Shown here: one piece after another, positions 1 to 5,782 of the stretch
How the letters are laid out: the number at the start of each line of letters is the position of its first letter
Numbering within the stretch: the first letter of the stretch is position 1
From: Actinomycetes bacterium
GTDB lineage: Bacteria > Actinomycetota > Actinomycetes > Actinomycetales > Microbacteriaceae
Reading direction: 5' to 3'
Assembly (NCBI GenBank): GCA_023457615.1
Contig: JAEWKY010000302.1
Location: 1-10,941 of the forward strand
Length of the DNA: 10,941 nt
Translations under genes and position numbers: made by a program
Notes under the pieces: model-generated
Database searches by the model: none
What the model was told of the DNA's origin: nothing
Seen by the model: the letters and a program-made list of their open reading frames with translations, nothing else

Positions 1-35
1 CCCCCCCCCGCCGCCGCCCCCCCGCCCCCCCCCCC
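1..35. repeat. Low-complexity poly-C/poly-G tract
   Basis: On the plus strand, runs of 9, 7 and 11 C are separated by single G or by CCG units. On the coding (minus) strand this is the Gly/Ala linker of the lipoprotein. Such homopolymers are prone to slippage and to sequencing or assembly error, and this one sits at the very edge of the window. Confidence 0.8.
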
Positions 36-113
36 GTCCGTGCCCGCGGCGCAGCCGGTGAGCACGAGGGCTGTCGCGACGGCAGCGGCGACGAGCGAGG
101 ATCTCAGCTTCAT
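1..113 (-). CDS. Secreted lipoprotein, N-terminal fragment (probable ABC-transporter substrate-binding protein)
   Basis: Only the first 37 codons are in the window; the gene runs off the left edge. The start is ATG at 113-111, with a strong Shine-Dalgarno GAAGGAG five bases upstream (125-119). The product begins with a basic tip (MKLRSS), a hydrophobic core (residues 7-19) and the lipobox L-T-G-C with Cys21. It is therefore exported, cleaved and lipid-anchored on the outer face of the membrane. After Cys21 come AAGTD and a run of Gly and Ala (residues 27-37), the usual flexible linker of actinobacterial solute-binding lipoproteins. That family call is inference, because no part of the mature domain is visible. 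The linker is coded largely by GGG, unusual next to the GGC preference elsewhere, and gives long G tracts. The gene is divergent from a TetR repressor with a shared operator, so it is probably repressor-controlled. Confidence 0.75.
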   Translation of the reverse strand, partial: MKLRSSLVAAAVATALVLTGCAAGTDGGGGGGAAAGG

Positions 114-196
114 TGCTTCTCCTTCGATGTGAAAACGGAGGCGGACGAGCCGCGACCGTGCAGGATCATCCTCGGCAGTGAGGAGTGTGTGAAGAA

Positions 197-216
197 CTTA
201 CAGACAAGTCAGTAAG
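197..216. promoter_or_regulatory. Palindromic operator, probable TetR-family binding site
   Basis: CTTACAGACAAGTCAGTAAG is a palindrome in which 16 of 20 bases pair with their partner. The only exceptions are A/A pairs at A/T positions, giving the pattern CTTACWGACWWGTCWGTAAG centred between 206 and 207. Symmetric sites of this size are typical of TetR-family dimers. It lies between two divergent genes, one of which is a TetR regulator. It overlaps the candidate lipoprotein promoter and, on the plus strand, the TAAGGT hexamer (213-218) and AAGGTGG just before the regulator's start. Autorepression plus control of the lipoprotein gene is the simple reading. Confidence 0.75.
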
Positions 217-218
217 GT
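213..218 (+). promoter_or_regulatory. Candidate -10 of the TetR gene (near-leaderless)
   Basis: TAAGGT fits the TAnnnT -10 pattern and ends seven bases before ATG 226, so the mRNA would begin at or next to the start codon. The same stretch can be read as a Shine-Dalgarno (AAGGTGG, 214-220, five bases before ATG 226). The two readings cannot be separated from sequence alone. No convincing -35 is present. Confidence 0.35.
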
Positions 219-225
219 GGCAACC

Positions 226-921
226 ATGTCCGCCGCCCTGCGTAGACTCGGGGCCACTCGACGAAGGATGCACGTGGAACGACGCCCGGTGAGGTCCCGG
301 CCGCAGACGATCGCGCGCCGCCGCGACATCCTCGACGCCGCCGTCGAGATCTTCGGCAGCCGCGGGTACGCCGCCGGCAGCTTGCAGGAGATCGCCGACC
401 GCGTCGGCATGACCCACGCGGGCGTGCTGCATCACTTCGGGTCGAAGGACCAGCTGCTCATCGAGGTGCTCGAGCACCGCGACGAGACCGACGTCGCGCA
501 CCTCGAGGGCCGGCACATCCCGACGGGCATGCCGCTCTTCCGGCACCTCGTCAAGACGGCGTTCCTCAACGCGCAGCGCGCCGGCATCGTGCAGGCGTTC
601 GCGGTGCTCTCGGCCGAGTCGGTGACCCACGGTCACCCGGGTCGCGCCTACTTCGAGGAGCGCTACGCAAACCTGCGCGCCGAGGTCGTGCGCGCGTTCC
701 ACGTCGTCTGCGCCGAGCACGGCGTCGACGCGCCCGACGAGATCGACGCCGCCTCGGCCTCGATCCTCGCGGTCATGGACGGCCTCCAGGTGCAGTGGCT
801 GCTCGATCCCGAGGCGGTCGATCTCGGCCGCTACACGGCGTTCGCCATCGACGCGATCGTGCACGCCGTGGTCGGCGCCGACGTCGAGGTGCTCGAGCCG
901 GGCTCGCTCCCCGTCCCCTGA
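226..921 (+). CDS. TetR/AcrR-family transcriptional repressor
   Basis: This 231-aa protein is the usual size for the family. The N-terminal DNA-binding domain covers about residues 29-75: helix 1 RRRDILDAAVEIFGSRGY, then the helix-turn-helix SLQEIADRVGMTHAGVLHHF (52-71) and the family-typical FGSKDQLL. The C-terminal ligand and dimer domain ends with DGLQVQWLLDPEAVDL, a pattern I associate with BetI-like TetR proteins. ATG 226 is preferred because AAGGTGG lies five bases upstream. GTG 217 is in frame but would fall on the operator edge, and ATG 268 has no properly spaced ribosome site. It is divergent from a lipoprotein gene with a palindrome between, so it probably represses that gene and itself. 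The effector is unknown. It runs into the convergent ligase gene with only 13 bases between the stops. Confidence 0.92.
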   Translation: MSAALRRLGATRRRMHVERRPVRSRPQTIARRRDILDAAVEIFGSRGYAAGSLQEIADRVGMTHAGVLHHFGSKDQLLIEVLEHRDETDVAHLEGRHIPTGMPLFRHLVKTAFLNAQRAGIVQAFAVLSAESVTHGHPGRAYFEERYANLRAEVVRAFHVVCAEHGVDAPDEIDAASASILAVMDGLQVQWLLDPEAVDLGRYTAFAIDAIVHAVVGADVEVLEPGSLPVP

Positions 922-927
922 GCCTCG

Positions 928-943
928 GCCGGCGTCAGCCGGC
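928..943. terminator. Short hairpin at the convergent TetR/ligase junction
   Basis: GCCGGC (928-933), loop GTCA, GCCGGC (938-943) makes a perfect 6-bp all-GC stem. It covers the ligase stop codon (935-937) and lies just after the TetR stop, so it could help end transcripts from both sides. There is no T-run on either strand, so it is not a canonical intrinsic terminator. Confidence 0.35.
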
Positions 944-2626
944 GATGATCGCGTCGCGCACCTTCTTGCGCAGCACCTTCCCGATGAGCGACTTCGGCAG
1001 CTCGTCGACGGTCACGATCCGGCGGGGCACCTTGTAGGGGGTGAGGATGCTGCGCGCGTGCGCCCGGAGCGCGTCCGCATCCACCGTGCGCCCCGGCTCG
1101 GGGACGACCGCGGCGACGACCTCCTCCTCCCCGTCCGGCGTCGGGATCCCCACGATGGCCAGGTCGGCGACGCCGTCGAAGCCGCGCAGGATGTCCTCCA
1201 CCTCGCTCGGCGACACCTTGAAGCCGCCGACGATGATCATCTCCTTGATGCGGTCGACGATCCGCACGAAGCCCTGCTCGTCGAGCTGCACGATGTCGCC
1301 CGTGCGGAACCAGTCGCCCGAGAACACCGCCGCCGTCTCGTCGGGCTTCTTCCAGTAGCCGCGCATGACCTGCGGTCCGCGCACCCAGAGCTCTCCCGGC
1401 TCGCCGGCGGCGACATCCTGGAGCGTCTCGGGGTCGACGACGCGCACCTCGGTGTTCGGCAGGGGCAGGCCGACCGTGCCGGCCTTGCGGGTCGGCGCGA
1501 CGGGATTCGCCATGAGCACCGGGCTCGTCTCGGAGAGCCCGTAGCCCTCGACGAGGTAGCCGTGCGTCTCGGCCTCCCACGGCTCGACGACCTTCGCCGA
1601 CAGCGGCATCGCGCCCGAGATGGAGATCTGGATGCCGTCGAGCGACACGCCGCGCTCCTGGGCCGCGAGCGTGAGTCGCTCGATGATCGGCGGCACCGCG
1701 GGCAGGAACGTGGCCGGACGCTTCTTGACGACGGGGAGCACGAGGTCGGGGTCGAACCGCGGGAACATCACCAGCCGCGCGCCCATGCTCATCGCGAAGG
1801 TGAGGCACAGCGTGAGCCCGTAGGCGTGGAAGAGCGGGAGCACGGCGTACACGACGGCGGTGCCGCGCGGCACGTCGGGCACCCAGGCCCGGGCCTGCGC
1901 CGCGTTCACGCCGAGATTGAGGTGGCTGAGGGTGGCGCCCTTCGGGTGCCCGGTCGTGCCCGAGGTGTACTGGATGAGCGCGACGTCGTCGACGCCCGGG
2001 CCGGGCACCGTCGCCGCGATCGGCGTCTCGGCGAGCAGCTCCTCCCACGGCACGGTGCCGGTGACCGCGGTCGTGAGGGCGGCGCGGCTCTCCCGCGCGC
2101 GGGCGATCGGCAGTCGCAGCAGCAGCCGCGTGCGCCACGGCATCGCGCGGGTCATGTCGACGCTCACGATCGAGTCGACGGCGACGTCGGCGGGCAGCTC
2201 CTGCAGGGTGGCGACCATCTTGTCCCACGCGATGACGACCTTCGCCCCGTGGTCCTCGAACTGGTGGCGCAGCTCGCGCGGCGTGTAGAGCGGATTGTGC
2301 TCGATGACGATCGCCCCGAGGCGCAGCACGGCGTAGAAGGCGACGACGTGCTGCGGGCAGTTCGGCAGCACGAGCGCGACGGTGTCGCCCTTCGTCACCC
2401 CCAGGCGGCGCAGGCCCTCGGCGGCGCGATCGATCTGCGCGCCGAGCTCGGCGTACGTGGTCTCGCGTCCGAAGAACTCGAGCGCGGGACGGTCGGGATA
2501 GGTGCGCACCGACTCCGCGATGAGGTCGGCGAGCGACGTCGTCGGCAGGGGCAGCTCGTGCGGCACGCCCGGGGCGTACGAGTCGAGCCAGGGGCGGGCG
2601 GGATCGGTCGGCGTGGTGGCGCTCAC
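935..2626 (-). CDS. Long-chain fatty-acyl-CoA ligase (AMP-binding, FadD-like)
   Basis: This 563-aa adenylate-forming enzyme is of normal length. It would activate a fatty or other carboxylic acid with ATP to an acyl-AMP and pass it to CoA in the cytoplasm. Visible motifs in order are the phosphate loop YTSGTTGHPKG (220-230), GYGLSETSP (361-369), the RTGD aspartate (454), the hinge DRIKEMIIVGGFKVSP (468-483) and the catalytic lysine in LIGK (550). All key residues are present. The start is GTG 2626, whose GTGA overlaps the stop of the MBL-fold gene by 4 bp, indicating translational coupling. Longer in-frame readings upstream run into that gene and look like low-complexity shadow. The overall pattern, including MPWRTRLLLRLP (162-173), resembles actinobacterial FadD proteins, but the substrate chain cannot be told. 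It is the last gene of the three-gene unit. Confidence 0.93.
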   Translation of the reverse strand: MSATTPTDPARPWLDSYAPGVPHELPLPTTSLADLIAESVRTYPDRPALEFFGRETTYAELGAQIDRAAEGLRRLGVTKGDTVALVLPNCPQHVVAFYAVLRLGAIVIEHNPLYTPRELRHQFEDHGAKVVIAWDKMVATLQELPADVAVDSIVSVDMTRAMPWRTRLLLRLPIARARESRAALTTAVTGTVPWEELLAETPIAATVPGPGVDDVALIQYTSGTTGHPKGATLSHLNLGVNAAQARAWVPDVPRGTAVVYAVLPLFHAYGLTLCLTFAMSMGARLVMFPRFDPDLVLPVVKKRPATFLPAVPPIIERLTLAAQERGVSLDGIQISISGAMPLSAKVVEPWEAETHGYLVEGYGLSETSPVLMANPVAPTRKAGTVGLPLPNTEVRVVDPETLQDVAAGEPGELWVRGPQVMRGYWKKPDETAAVFSGDWFRTGDIVQLDEQGFVRIVDRIKEMIIVGGFKVSPSEVEDILRGFDGVADLAIVGIPTPDGEEEVVAAVVPEPGRTVDADALRAHARSILTPYKVPRRIVTVDELPKSLIGKVLRKKVRDAIIAG

Positions 2627-3558
2627 GACTCCAGCGTCGCACGGCGGAGGTGGCGCAGGTGCATCTCGGTCTGCGCGAGCGCGGAGAGCCGCAGGAATCC
2701 GACGAGCGCGTCCCAGCCGCCGGTCCAGGAGACGCGCGTCGCGATCTCCCACACCGTCGCGGCCGGATCGGCGTCGGCGATCGCGGCGATCTCGGCGCTG
2801 CGCCGGCGGTGCCGCTCGGCGATCTGCGTCGCCCGCGCGGCGACGCCGTGGAAGCGCGCACCGTGGCCCGGCAGCACCTCGGCGTCGTCGAACTCCGCCA
2901 TGCGGCCGTAGGCGTCGAGGGCCGCGCCGAGCGGGTCGTCGTCGTCGGTGAAGCCGCCGAGCCCGAGCCCGGGGTTCACGATCGGCAGCACGTGGTCGCC
3001 CGTGAGCAGCATCCCGGCCCCCTCGTCGTGCAGGCAGATCGAGCCGGCGGTGTGCCCGGGGGTGTGCACGACCCGCACCGTGCGACCGGGGATCGGCAGC
3101 AGGTCGCCGTCGTCGACGAGCACGTCGCCCGCGAGCCCGCGCGGCTGCGACCGAGGCACGGCGCTCGTGCGCACCTCGTCGACGTACTCCGGCGGCACGC
3201 CCCAGCGCGCGATCGTCGCCTCGGGCTCCGGGTAGAGCGGGCGGGCGAGGGCCTCGTGCTCGAGGCGGTGCAGGACGATCGGGATGCCGCGCTCGGCGCG
3301 CAGGCGCGTCGCGAGGCCGAGATGATCGGGGTGCAGGTGCGTCGCGGTGATCGAGCGCACGTCGGCGAGGCCGAAGCCGGCATCCGCGAGTCCCGCGTCG
3401 AGCCGCGCGGCGTTGTCAGGCGTGTCCCAGCCGGGATCGACGAGGTGCACGCCTCCGGCGTCGTCGGCGAACAGCACGCAGTTCGTGGTCTCGACGACGC
3501 CGCGCTCGGGCAGCGGCAGCTCGACGAGCCAGACGCCCGGAGCGACGACCTCGGTCAC
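2623..3558 (-). CDS. Metallo-beta-lactamase-fold hydrolase (glyoxalase II-like)
   Basis: This 311-aa protein has the full metal-binding set of the family: HLHPDH (74-79), His159 in HTPGHTAGS, Asp178 in LLTGDHVLP, and His222 in LPGHG. It is therefore probably an active di-metal hydrolase in the cytoplasm, with no signal peptide. An additional C-terminal helical region (about 230-311, many Arg and His, ending LRRATLES) is typical of the subgroup annotated as MBL-fold or beta-lactamase-like hydrolases that act on thioesters. It starts at GTG 3558, overlapping the aldolase stop by 4 bp, and its own stop overlaps the ligase start by 4 bp, so all three are translated as a chain. Lying next to an acyl-CoA ligase, a thioester or acyl-CoA substrate is plausible but is inference. 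RNase or lactonase function is not supported by any specific motif I can see. Confidence 0.9.
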   Translation of the reverse strand: MTEVVAPGVWLVELPLPERGVVETTNCVLFADDAGGVHLVDPGWDTPDNAARLDAGLADAGFGLADVRSITATHLHPDHLGLATRLRAERGIPIVLHRLEHEALARPLYPEPEATIARWGVPPEYVDEVRTSAVPRSQPRGLAGDVLVDDGDLLPIPGRTVRVVHTPGHTAGSICLHDEGAGMLLTGDHVLPIVNPGLGLGGFTDDDDPLGAALDAYGRMAEFDDAEVLPGHGARFHGVAARATQIAERHRRRSAEIAAIADADPAATVWEIATRVSWTGGWDALVGFLRLSALAQTEMHLRHLRRATLES

Positions 3559-4607
3559 GACAGCTCGGCGCGGATGGTCTCCACGAAGGCGTCGACGTCG
3601 GCCTCGGTCGTGTCGAACGCGGTCATCCAGCGCACCTGGCCGGCGGCGCGGTCCCAGTCGTAGAAGCGCACCTTCTCGCGGATGCGGTCGGCCGCGGCGT
3701 TGTCGAGCACCGCGAAGACGGCATTCGCCTGCGTCGGCTGGCTGAACGACAGCCCCGGCAGCGCGAGCTCCTCGAGCGCGCCCCGCAGTCGCGTCGCCAT
3801 CGCGTTCGCGTGCGCGGCGGAGGCGAGACCGAGCCCGCCCTCGAAGAGCGCGAGCAGCTGCGCCGACGCGAACCGCATCTTGCTCGCGAGCTGCATCGTC
3901 GACTTGCGCAGGAACACGATGCCGTCGACGCGCGACTGGTCGAGCACGACGACCGCCTCGGCGCCGAGCAGCCCGTTCTTCGTGCCGCCGAGGCTCAGGA
4001 TGTCGACGCCCGCGTCGGCGGTGAACTCCCGGAACGGCACCCCGAGGGCCGCGGCCGCGTTCCACAGCCGGGCGCCGTCCATGTGCAGCGCCATGCCGTG
4101 GGCGTGCGCGTAGTCGGCGATCGCGCGCACCTCGTCGGGCGTGTAGAGCGTGCCGAGCTCGGTCGTCTGGGTGACGCTCACGGCGAGCGGCTGCGCCCGG
4201 TGCTCGTCGCCCCAGCCCCACGCCTCGGTCGCGATGAGCTCGGGCGTCAGCTTGCCGTCCGGCGTCGGCACGACGAAGAGCTTGAGTCCGGTGACCTTCT
4301 CGGGCGCGCCGCCCTCGTCGGAGTGGATGTGCGCGGTCGTCGTCGCGACGACGGCGCCCCAGCGCGGCAGGAGCGACGTGAGCGAGACGACGTTCGCGCC
4401 CGTGCCGTTGAAGACGGGGAACACCTCCGCGTCGGCGCCGAACTGCTCGCGCACGACCTCGCCGAGGCGGGCGGTGTAGAGGTCTTCGCCGTAGGACACC
4501 TGGTGCCCGCCGTTGGCCGCGGCGATCGCCGCGAGCACCTCGGGGTGCACCCCGGCGTAGTTGTCGGACGCGAAGCCGCGCCAGTCCGGGTCGTGGAGCG
4601 TGGTCAC
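3555..4607 (-). CDS. Low-specificity L-threonine aldolase-like PLP enzyme (beta-eliminating lyase family)
   Basis: This 350-aa fold-type I PLP enzyme is expected to split L-threonine or allo-threonine to glycine and acetaldehyde. Visible motifs are FASDNYAGVHPEV (12-24), NGTGANV (67-73), the ring-stacking region TAHIHSDEGGAPE (91-103), HMDGARLWNA (175-184) with the PLP-binding Asp177 and Arg180, and SLGGTKNG with the Schiff-base lysine Lys210. Length and motif order match the long-form bacterial threonine aldolases. GTG 4607 is chosen because the motif-bearing sequence begins a few residues later, and a further in-frame extension would run through the DUF1232 gene. CACGAT lies six bases before this GTG and could be a weak -10 for a leaderless mRNA. 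It is the first gene of a three-gene overlapping chain with the MBL-fold hydrolase and the ligase. Its link to their pathway is not obvious. Confidence 0.9.
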   Translation of the reverse strand: MTTLHDPDWRGFASDNYAGVHPEVLAAIAAANGGHQVSYGEDLYTARLGEVVREQFGADAEVFPVFNGTGANVVSLTSLLPRWGAVVATTTAHIHSDEGGAPEKVTGLKLFVVPTPDGKLTPELIATEAWGWGDEHRAQPLAVSVTQTTELGTLYTPDEVRAIADYAHAHGMALHMDGARLWNAAAALGVPFREFTADAGVDILSLGGTKNGLLGAEAVVVLDQSRVDGIVFLRKSTMQLASKMRFASAQLLALFEGGLGLASAAHANAMATRLRGALEELALPGLSFSQPTQANAVFAVLDNAAADRIREKVRFYDWDRAAGQVRWMTAFDTTEADVDAFVETIRAELS

Positions 4608-4648
4608 GCGTCCATCGTGCCACCCCACGGGCGTCGGGGCCGCGTCGC

Positions 4649-4867
4649 TCAGGAGACGGTCGGCGGCTTCGCGTCGCCCGCGCGGCGAGCGGCCCGGCCC
4701 TTGAGGATGCGGTAGATCGCGTAGCCCGCACCGAGCAGCGCGAGCGCGTCGTCGGCCCAGCCGATCGGACCGAGCACGTCGGGGATGATGTCGATCGGCG
4801 ACGCGCCGTAGAGCACGGCGACGATGCCGATGATGACGGCCTTGAGCGTCGAGTGGTCGCGCTTCAT
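4649..4867 (-). CDS. DUF1232 (YkvA-like) small membrane protein
   Basis: This 72-aa protein carries the DUF1232 hallmark SPIDIIPD (23-30) followed by GWADD (36-40). One hydrophobic stretch lies before it (about 9-22) and another after it (41-53), so it is probably a small integral membrane protein with a basic C-terminal tail. The function of the family is unknown. ATG 4867 is preferred, with GGTGA five bases upstream; GTG 4876 would add three residues. It lies 41 bases before the aldolase on the same strand and may be cotranscribed with the aldolase-hydrolase-ligase chain, though the gap also has room for a separate weak promoter. On its other side it is divergent from the LRR locus across about 97 bases. 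Confidence 0.88.
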   Translation of the reverse strand: MKRDHSTLKAVIIGIVAVLYGASPIDIIPDVLGPIGWADDALALLGAGYAIYRILKGRAARRAGDAKPPTVS

Positions 4868-4874
4868 GCACGTC

Positions 4875-4880
4875 ACCGTA
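4875..4880 (-). promoter_or_regulatory. Candidate -10 of the DUF1232 gene
   Basis: TACGGT fits TAnnnT and ends seven bases before ATG 4867, which would give a leaderless or nearly leaderless mRNA. It overlaps the GGTGA that could act as a Shine-Dalgarno, so only one reading may be right. No clear -35 is seen. Confidence 0.3.
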
Positions 4881-4952
4881 GCCGAGGCGGCTGCACGGCT
4901 GCCGTCAGTCCTTCCGCGACCTCGGTTCCCCTGCGTCCCGGGCCGATGCCGC

Positions 4953-4958
4953 TAGCCT
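4953..4958 (+). promoter_or_regulatory. Candidate -10 for a leaderless transcript of the LRR locus
   Basis: TAGCCT is followed by exactly six bases and then ATG 4965, so the last T is at -7 relative to the A of ATG. The same hexamer with the same spacing precedes the LLM oxidoreductase (6829-6824), and TAGGCT with the same spacing precedes the histidine kinase. No -35 is evident 17-18 bases upstream, as is common in actinobacteria. Confidence 0.45.
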
Positions 4959-4964
4959 CTCGCC

Positions 4965-4994
4965 ATGACGGCAGCGCGGGCGGGCTCGGCGTGA
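4965..4994 (+). CDS. Possible 9-codon leader peptide upstream of the LRR gene
   Basis: ATG 4965 opens a tiny frame, MTAARAGSA, ending at TGA 4992-4994. A TAGCCT hexamer six bases before its ATG would make it the first codon of a leaderless mRNA. Its stop overlaps GTG 4991 as GTGA, and the TGAGG at the stop is the Shine-Dalgarno for GTG 5003, a layout suited to termination followed by re-initiation of the downstream gene. There is no run of one rare or regulatory amino acid, so classical attenuation is not suggested. It may equally be chance, since nine codons give no coding signal. Confidence 0.3.
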   Translation: MTAARAGSA

Positions 4995-4996
4995 GG

Positions 4997-5068
4997 AACA
5001 CGGTGAGCCTCGCCTCTCCGCACTCGTATCGAGGTGAGAACACCGTCCTCCTCGCACCTGCGCACTCC
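4997..5068 (+). repeat. Degenerate tandem repeat, 42-nt period, in frame
   Basis: The stretch beginning AACACGGTGAGCCTCGCC at 4997 recurs as AACACCGTCCTCCTCGCA at 5039. About 22 of 29 bases match, and the spacing is 42 bases, that is 14 codons. In protein, NTVSLASPHS is followed by NTVLLAPAHS (7 of 10 identical). It lies at the N-terminus of the LRR protein, before the leucine-rich repeats. Confidence 0.6.
5001..5045 (+). promoter_or_regulatory. RNA hairpin over the LRR gene start
   Basis: CGGTG (5001-5005) pairs with CACCG (5041-5045). After a 3/2 internal loop, CTCGCCTC (5009-5016) pairs with GAGGTGAG (5031-5038) with one G-U wobble, closing a 14-nt loop. This makes 13 base pairs in all. 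GTG 5003 lies in the outer stem, so folding could hide that start codon. Predicted by eye; no energy was computed. Confidence 0.4.
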
Positions 5069-5773
5069 GCCGATCGACCTCGAGACGTGAGTGAACGCCT
5101 CGGTGAGTGGTGCGACTTCTTCGCCCAGGGTCCGTCGGAGATCCTCGACCTCACGATCATCGGACGCACCCCGCAAAGGCTCTTCGATGCGCTCAGCACG
5201 CAGGTTCAGCTGCGTCGACTCCGCATCCACCAGGGTCCCTTCGACGACCTCGCGCGCCTGGACGGACTCAACCAGCTCGTCGAGCTCGCACTGGAGTCCG
5301 CGACCTCGATCCGGAGTCTCGAGCCGTTGAGGTCGCATCCCCAGCTCGTCTCACTCGAACTGGGGAACGCGAGGCTGATCCGCGACTACTCTCCCCTGAC
5401 TCATCTCACCGGCCTTCGGCAGCTCTCCCTCGGCAGTCCGACACGAGCCGCGTCCCTCGACTTCGTCCGGTCTTTGACCGAGCTCCGGCACCTGATCTGG
5501 AACCTCGTGCCCGAAGATCTCGACTACTCACCGCTGTTGGCACTCACCTGGGTCGAGGACATGCACGTCTCGACGCTCCGCGGATCTCGACCGCACCTCG
5601 TCGACCTCGAATGGGCTCTTCCGGGCATACAACGCCGAAAAGCCGATCGAGTTCGAGGTGTCGCGTACGCATGGCAGGACGGCGAGCGGATCGGCGACTA
5701 TCGAGATACGCCTGACGGGCGCTCGGGTCTCTATCGCTATGACATCGAGGACTTCGAGCCCTGGCGCGCGTAG
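5003..5773 (+). CDS. Cytoplasmic leucine-rich-repeat protein
   Basis: This is a 256-aa protein from GTG 5003, which has GAGG six bases upstream; GTG 4991 (260 aa) is the alternative. There is no signal peptide, membrane segment or wall anchor, so it is probably cytoplasmic. From residue 48 it is built of seven consecutive units of 22-23 residues beginning at 48, 70, 92, 115, 138, 161 and 184, each with the L-x-x-L-x-L strand (examples LRRLRIH, LVELALES, LVSLELGN, LRQLSLG). This is a solenoid suited to protein binding. The C-terminal 50 residues are charged, ending YRYDIEDFEPWRA. No enzyme motif is seen and the function is unknown. GC in three 60-base samples is about 62-67%, against about 72-77% for neighbours, and codon choice is freer, so recent acquisition is possible. 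It is flanked by minus-strand genes and is transcribed alone. Confidence 0.82.
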   Translation: MSLASPHSYRGENTVLLAPAHSADRPRDVSERLGEWCDFFAQGPSEILDLTIIGRTPQRLFDALSTQVQLRRLRIHQGPFDDLARLDGLNQLVELALESATSIRSLEPLRSHPQLVSLELGNARLIRDYSPLTHLTGLRQLSLGSPTRAASLDFVRSLTELRHLIWNLVPEDLDYSPLLALTWVEDMHVSTLRGSRPHLVDLEWALPGIQRRKADRVRGVAYAWQDGERIGDYRDTPDGRSGLYRYDIEDFEPWRA

Positions 5774-5782
5774 CTCGCCCGT

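Larger units (their letters stand above)
195..223 (-). promoter_or_regulatory. Candidate promoter of the lipoprotein gene
   Basis: Reading the minus strand, a -35-like TTGCCA (223-218, five of six consensus bases) is followed after exactly 17 bases by TAAGTT (200-195), which keeps the TA...T core of a -10. Transcription would start near 188, leaving a leader of about 75 nt that contains the Shine-Dalgarno. The 20-bp palindrome at 197-216 fills the spacer and enters the -10, a typical repressor position. Sequence match only. Confidence 0.5.

Noticed and set aside
217..225. GTG 217 as the TetR start
   Set aside because: It lies within AAGGTGG and directly on the operator edge; ATG 226 has properly spaced ribosome-site or -10 signals.
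2627..2752. N-terminal extension of the acyl-CoA ligase upstream of GTG 2626
   Set aside because: The added 42 residues are Arg/Ala/Pro-rich and overlap the end of the hydrolase gene. The GTGA junction at 2623-2626 gives a better start.
1058..2911. Very long open frame on the plus strand antisense to the ligase and hydrolase genes
   Set aside because: It is a high-GC shadow: Arg/Asp/His/Gly-rich with no domain, and it lies opposite two genes with complete catalytic motifs.
4608..4871. N-terminal extension of the threonine aldolase
   Set aside because: It would run antiparallel in sense to nothing useful: the frame is Arg/His-rich and lies across the DUF1232 gene, and the family N-terminus (FASDNYAG) begins shortly after GTG 4607.
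4853..5002. Longer LRR protein starting at 4853 or 4946
   Set aside because: The first 50 residues show no repeat or domain, overlap the DUF1232 start and have no ribosome site; GTG 5003 does.
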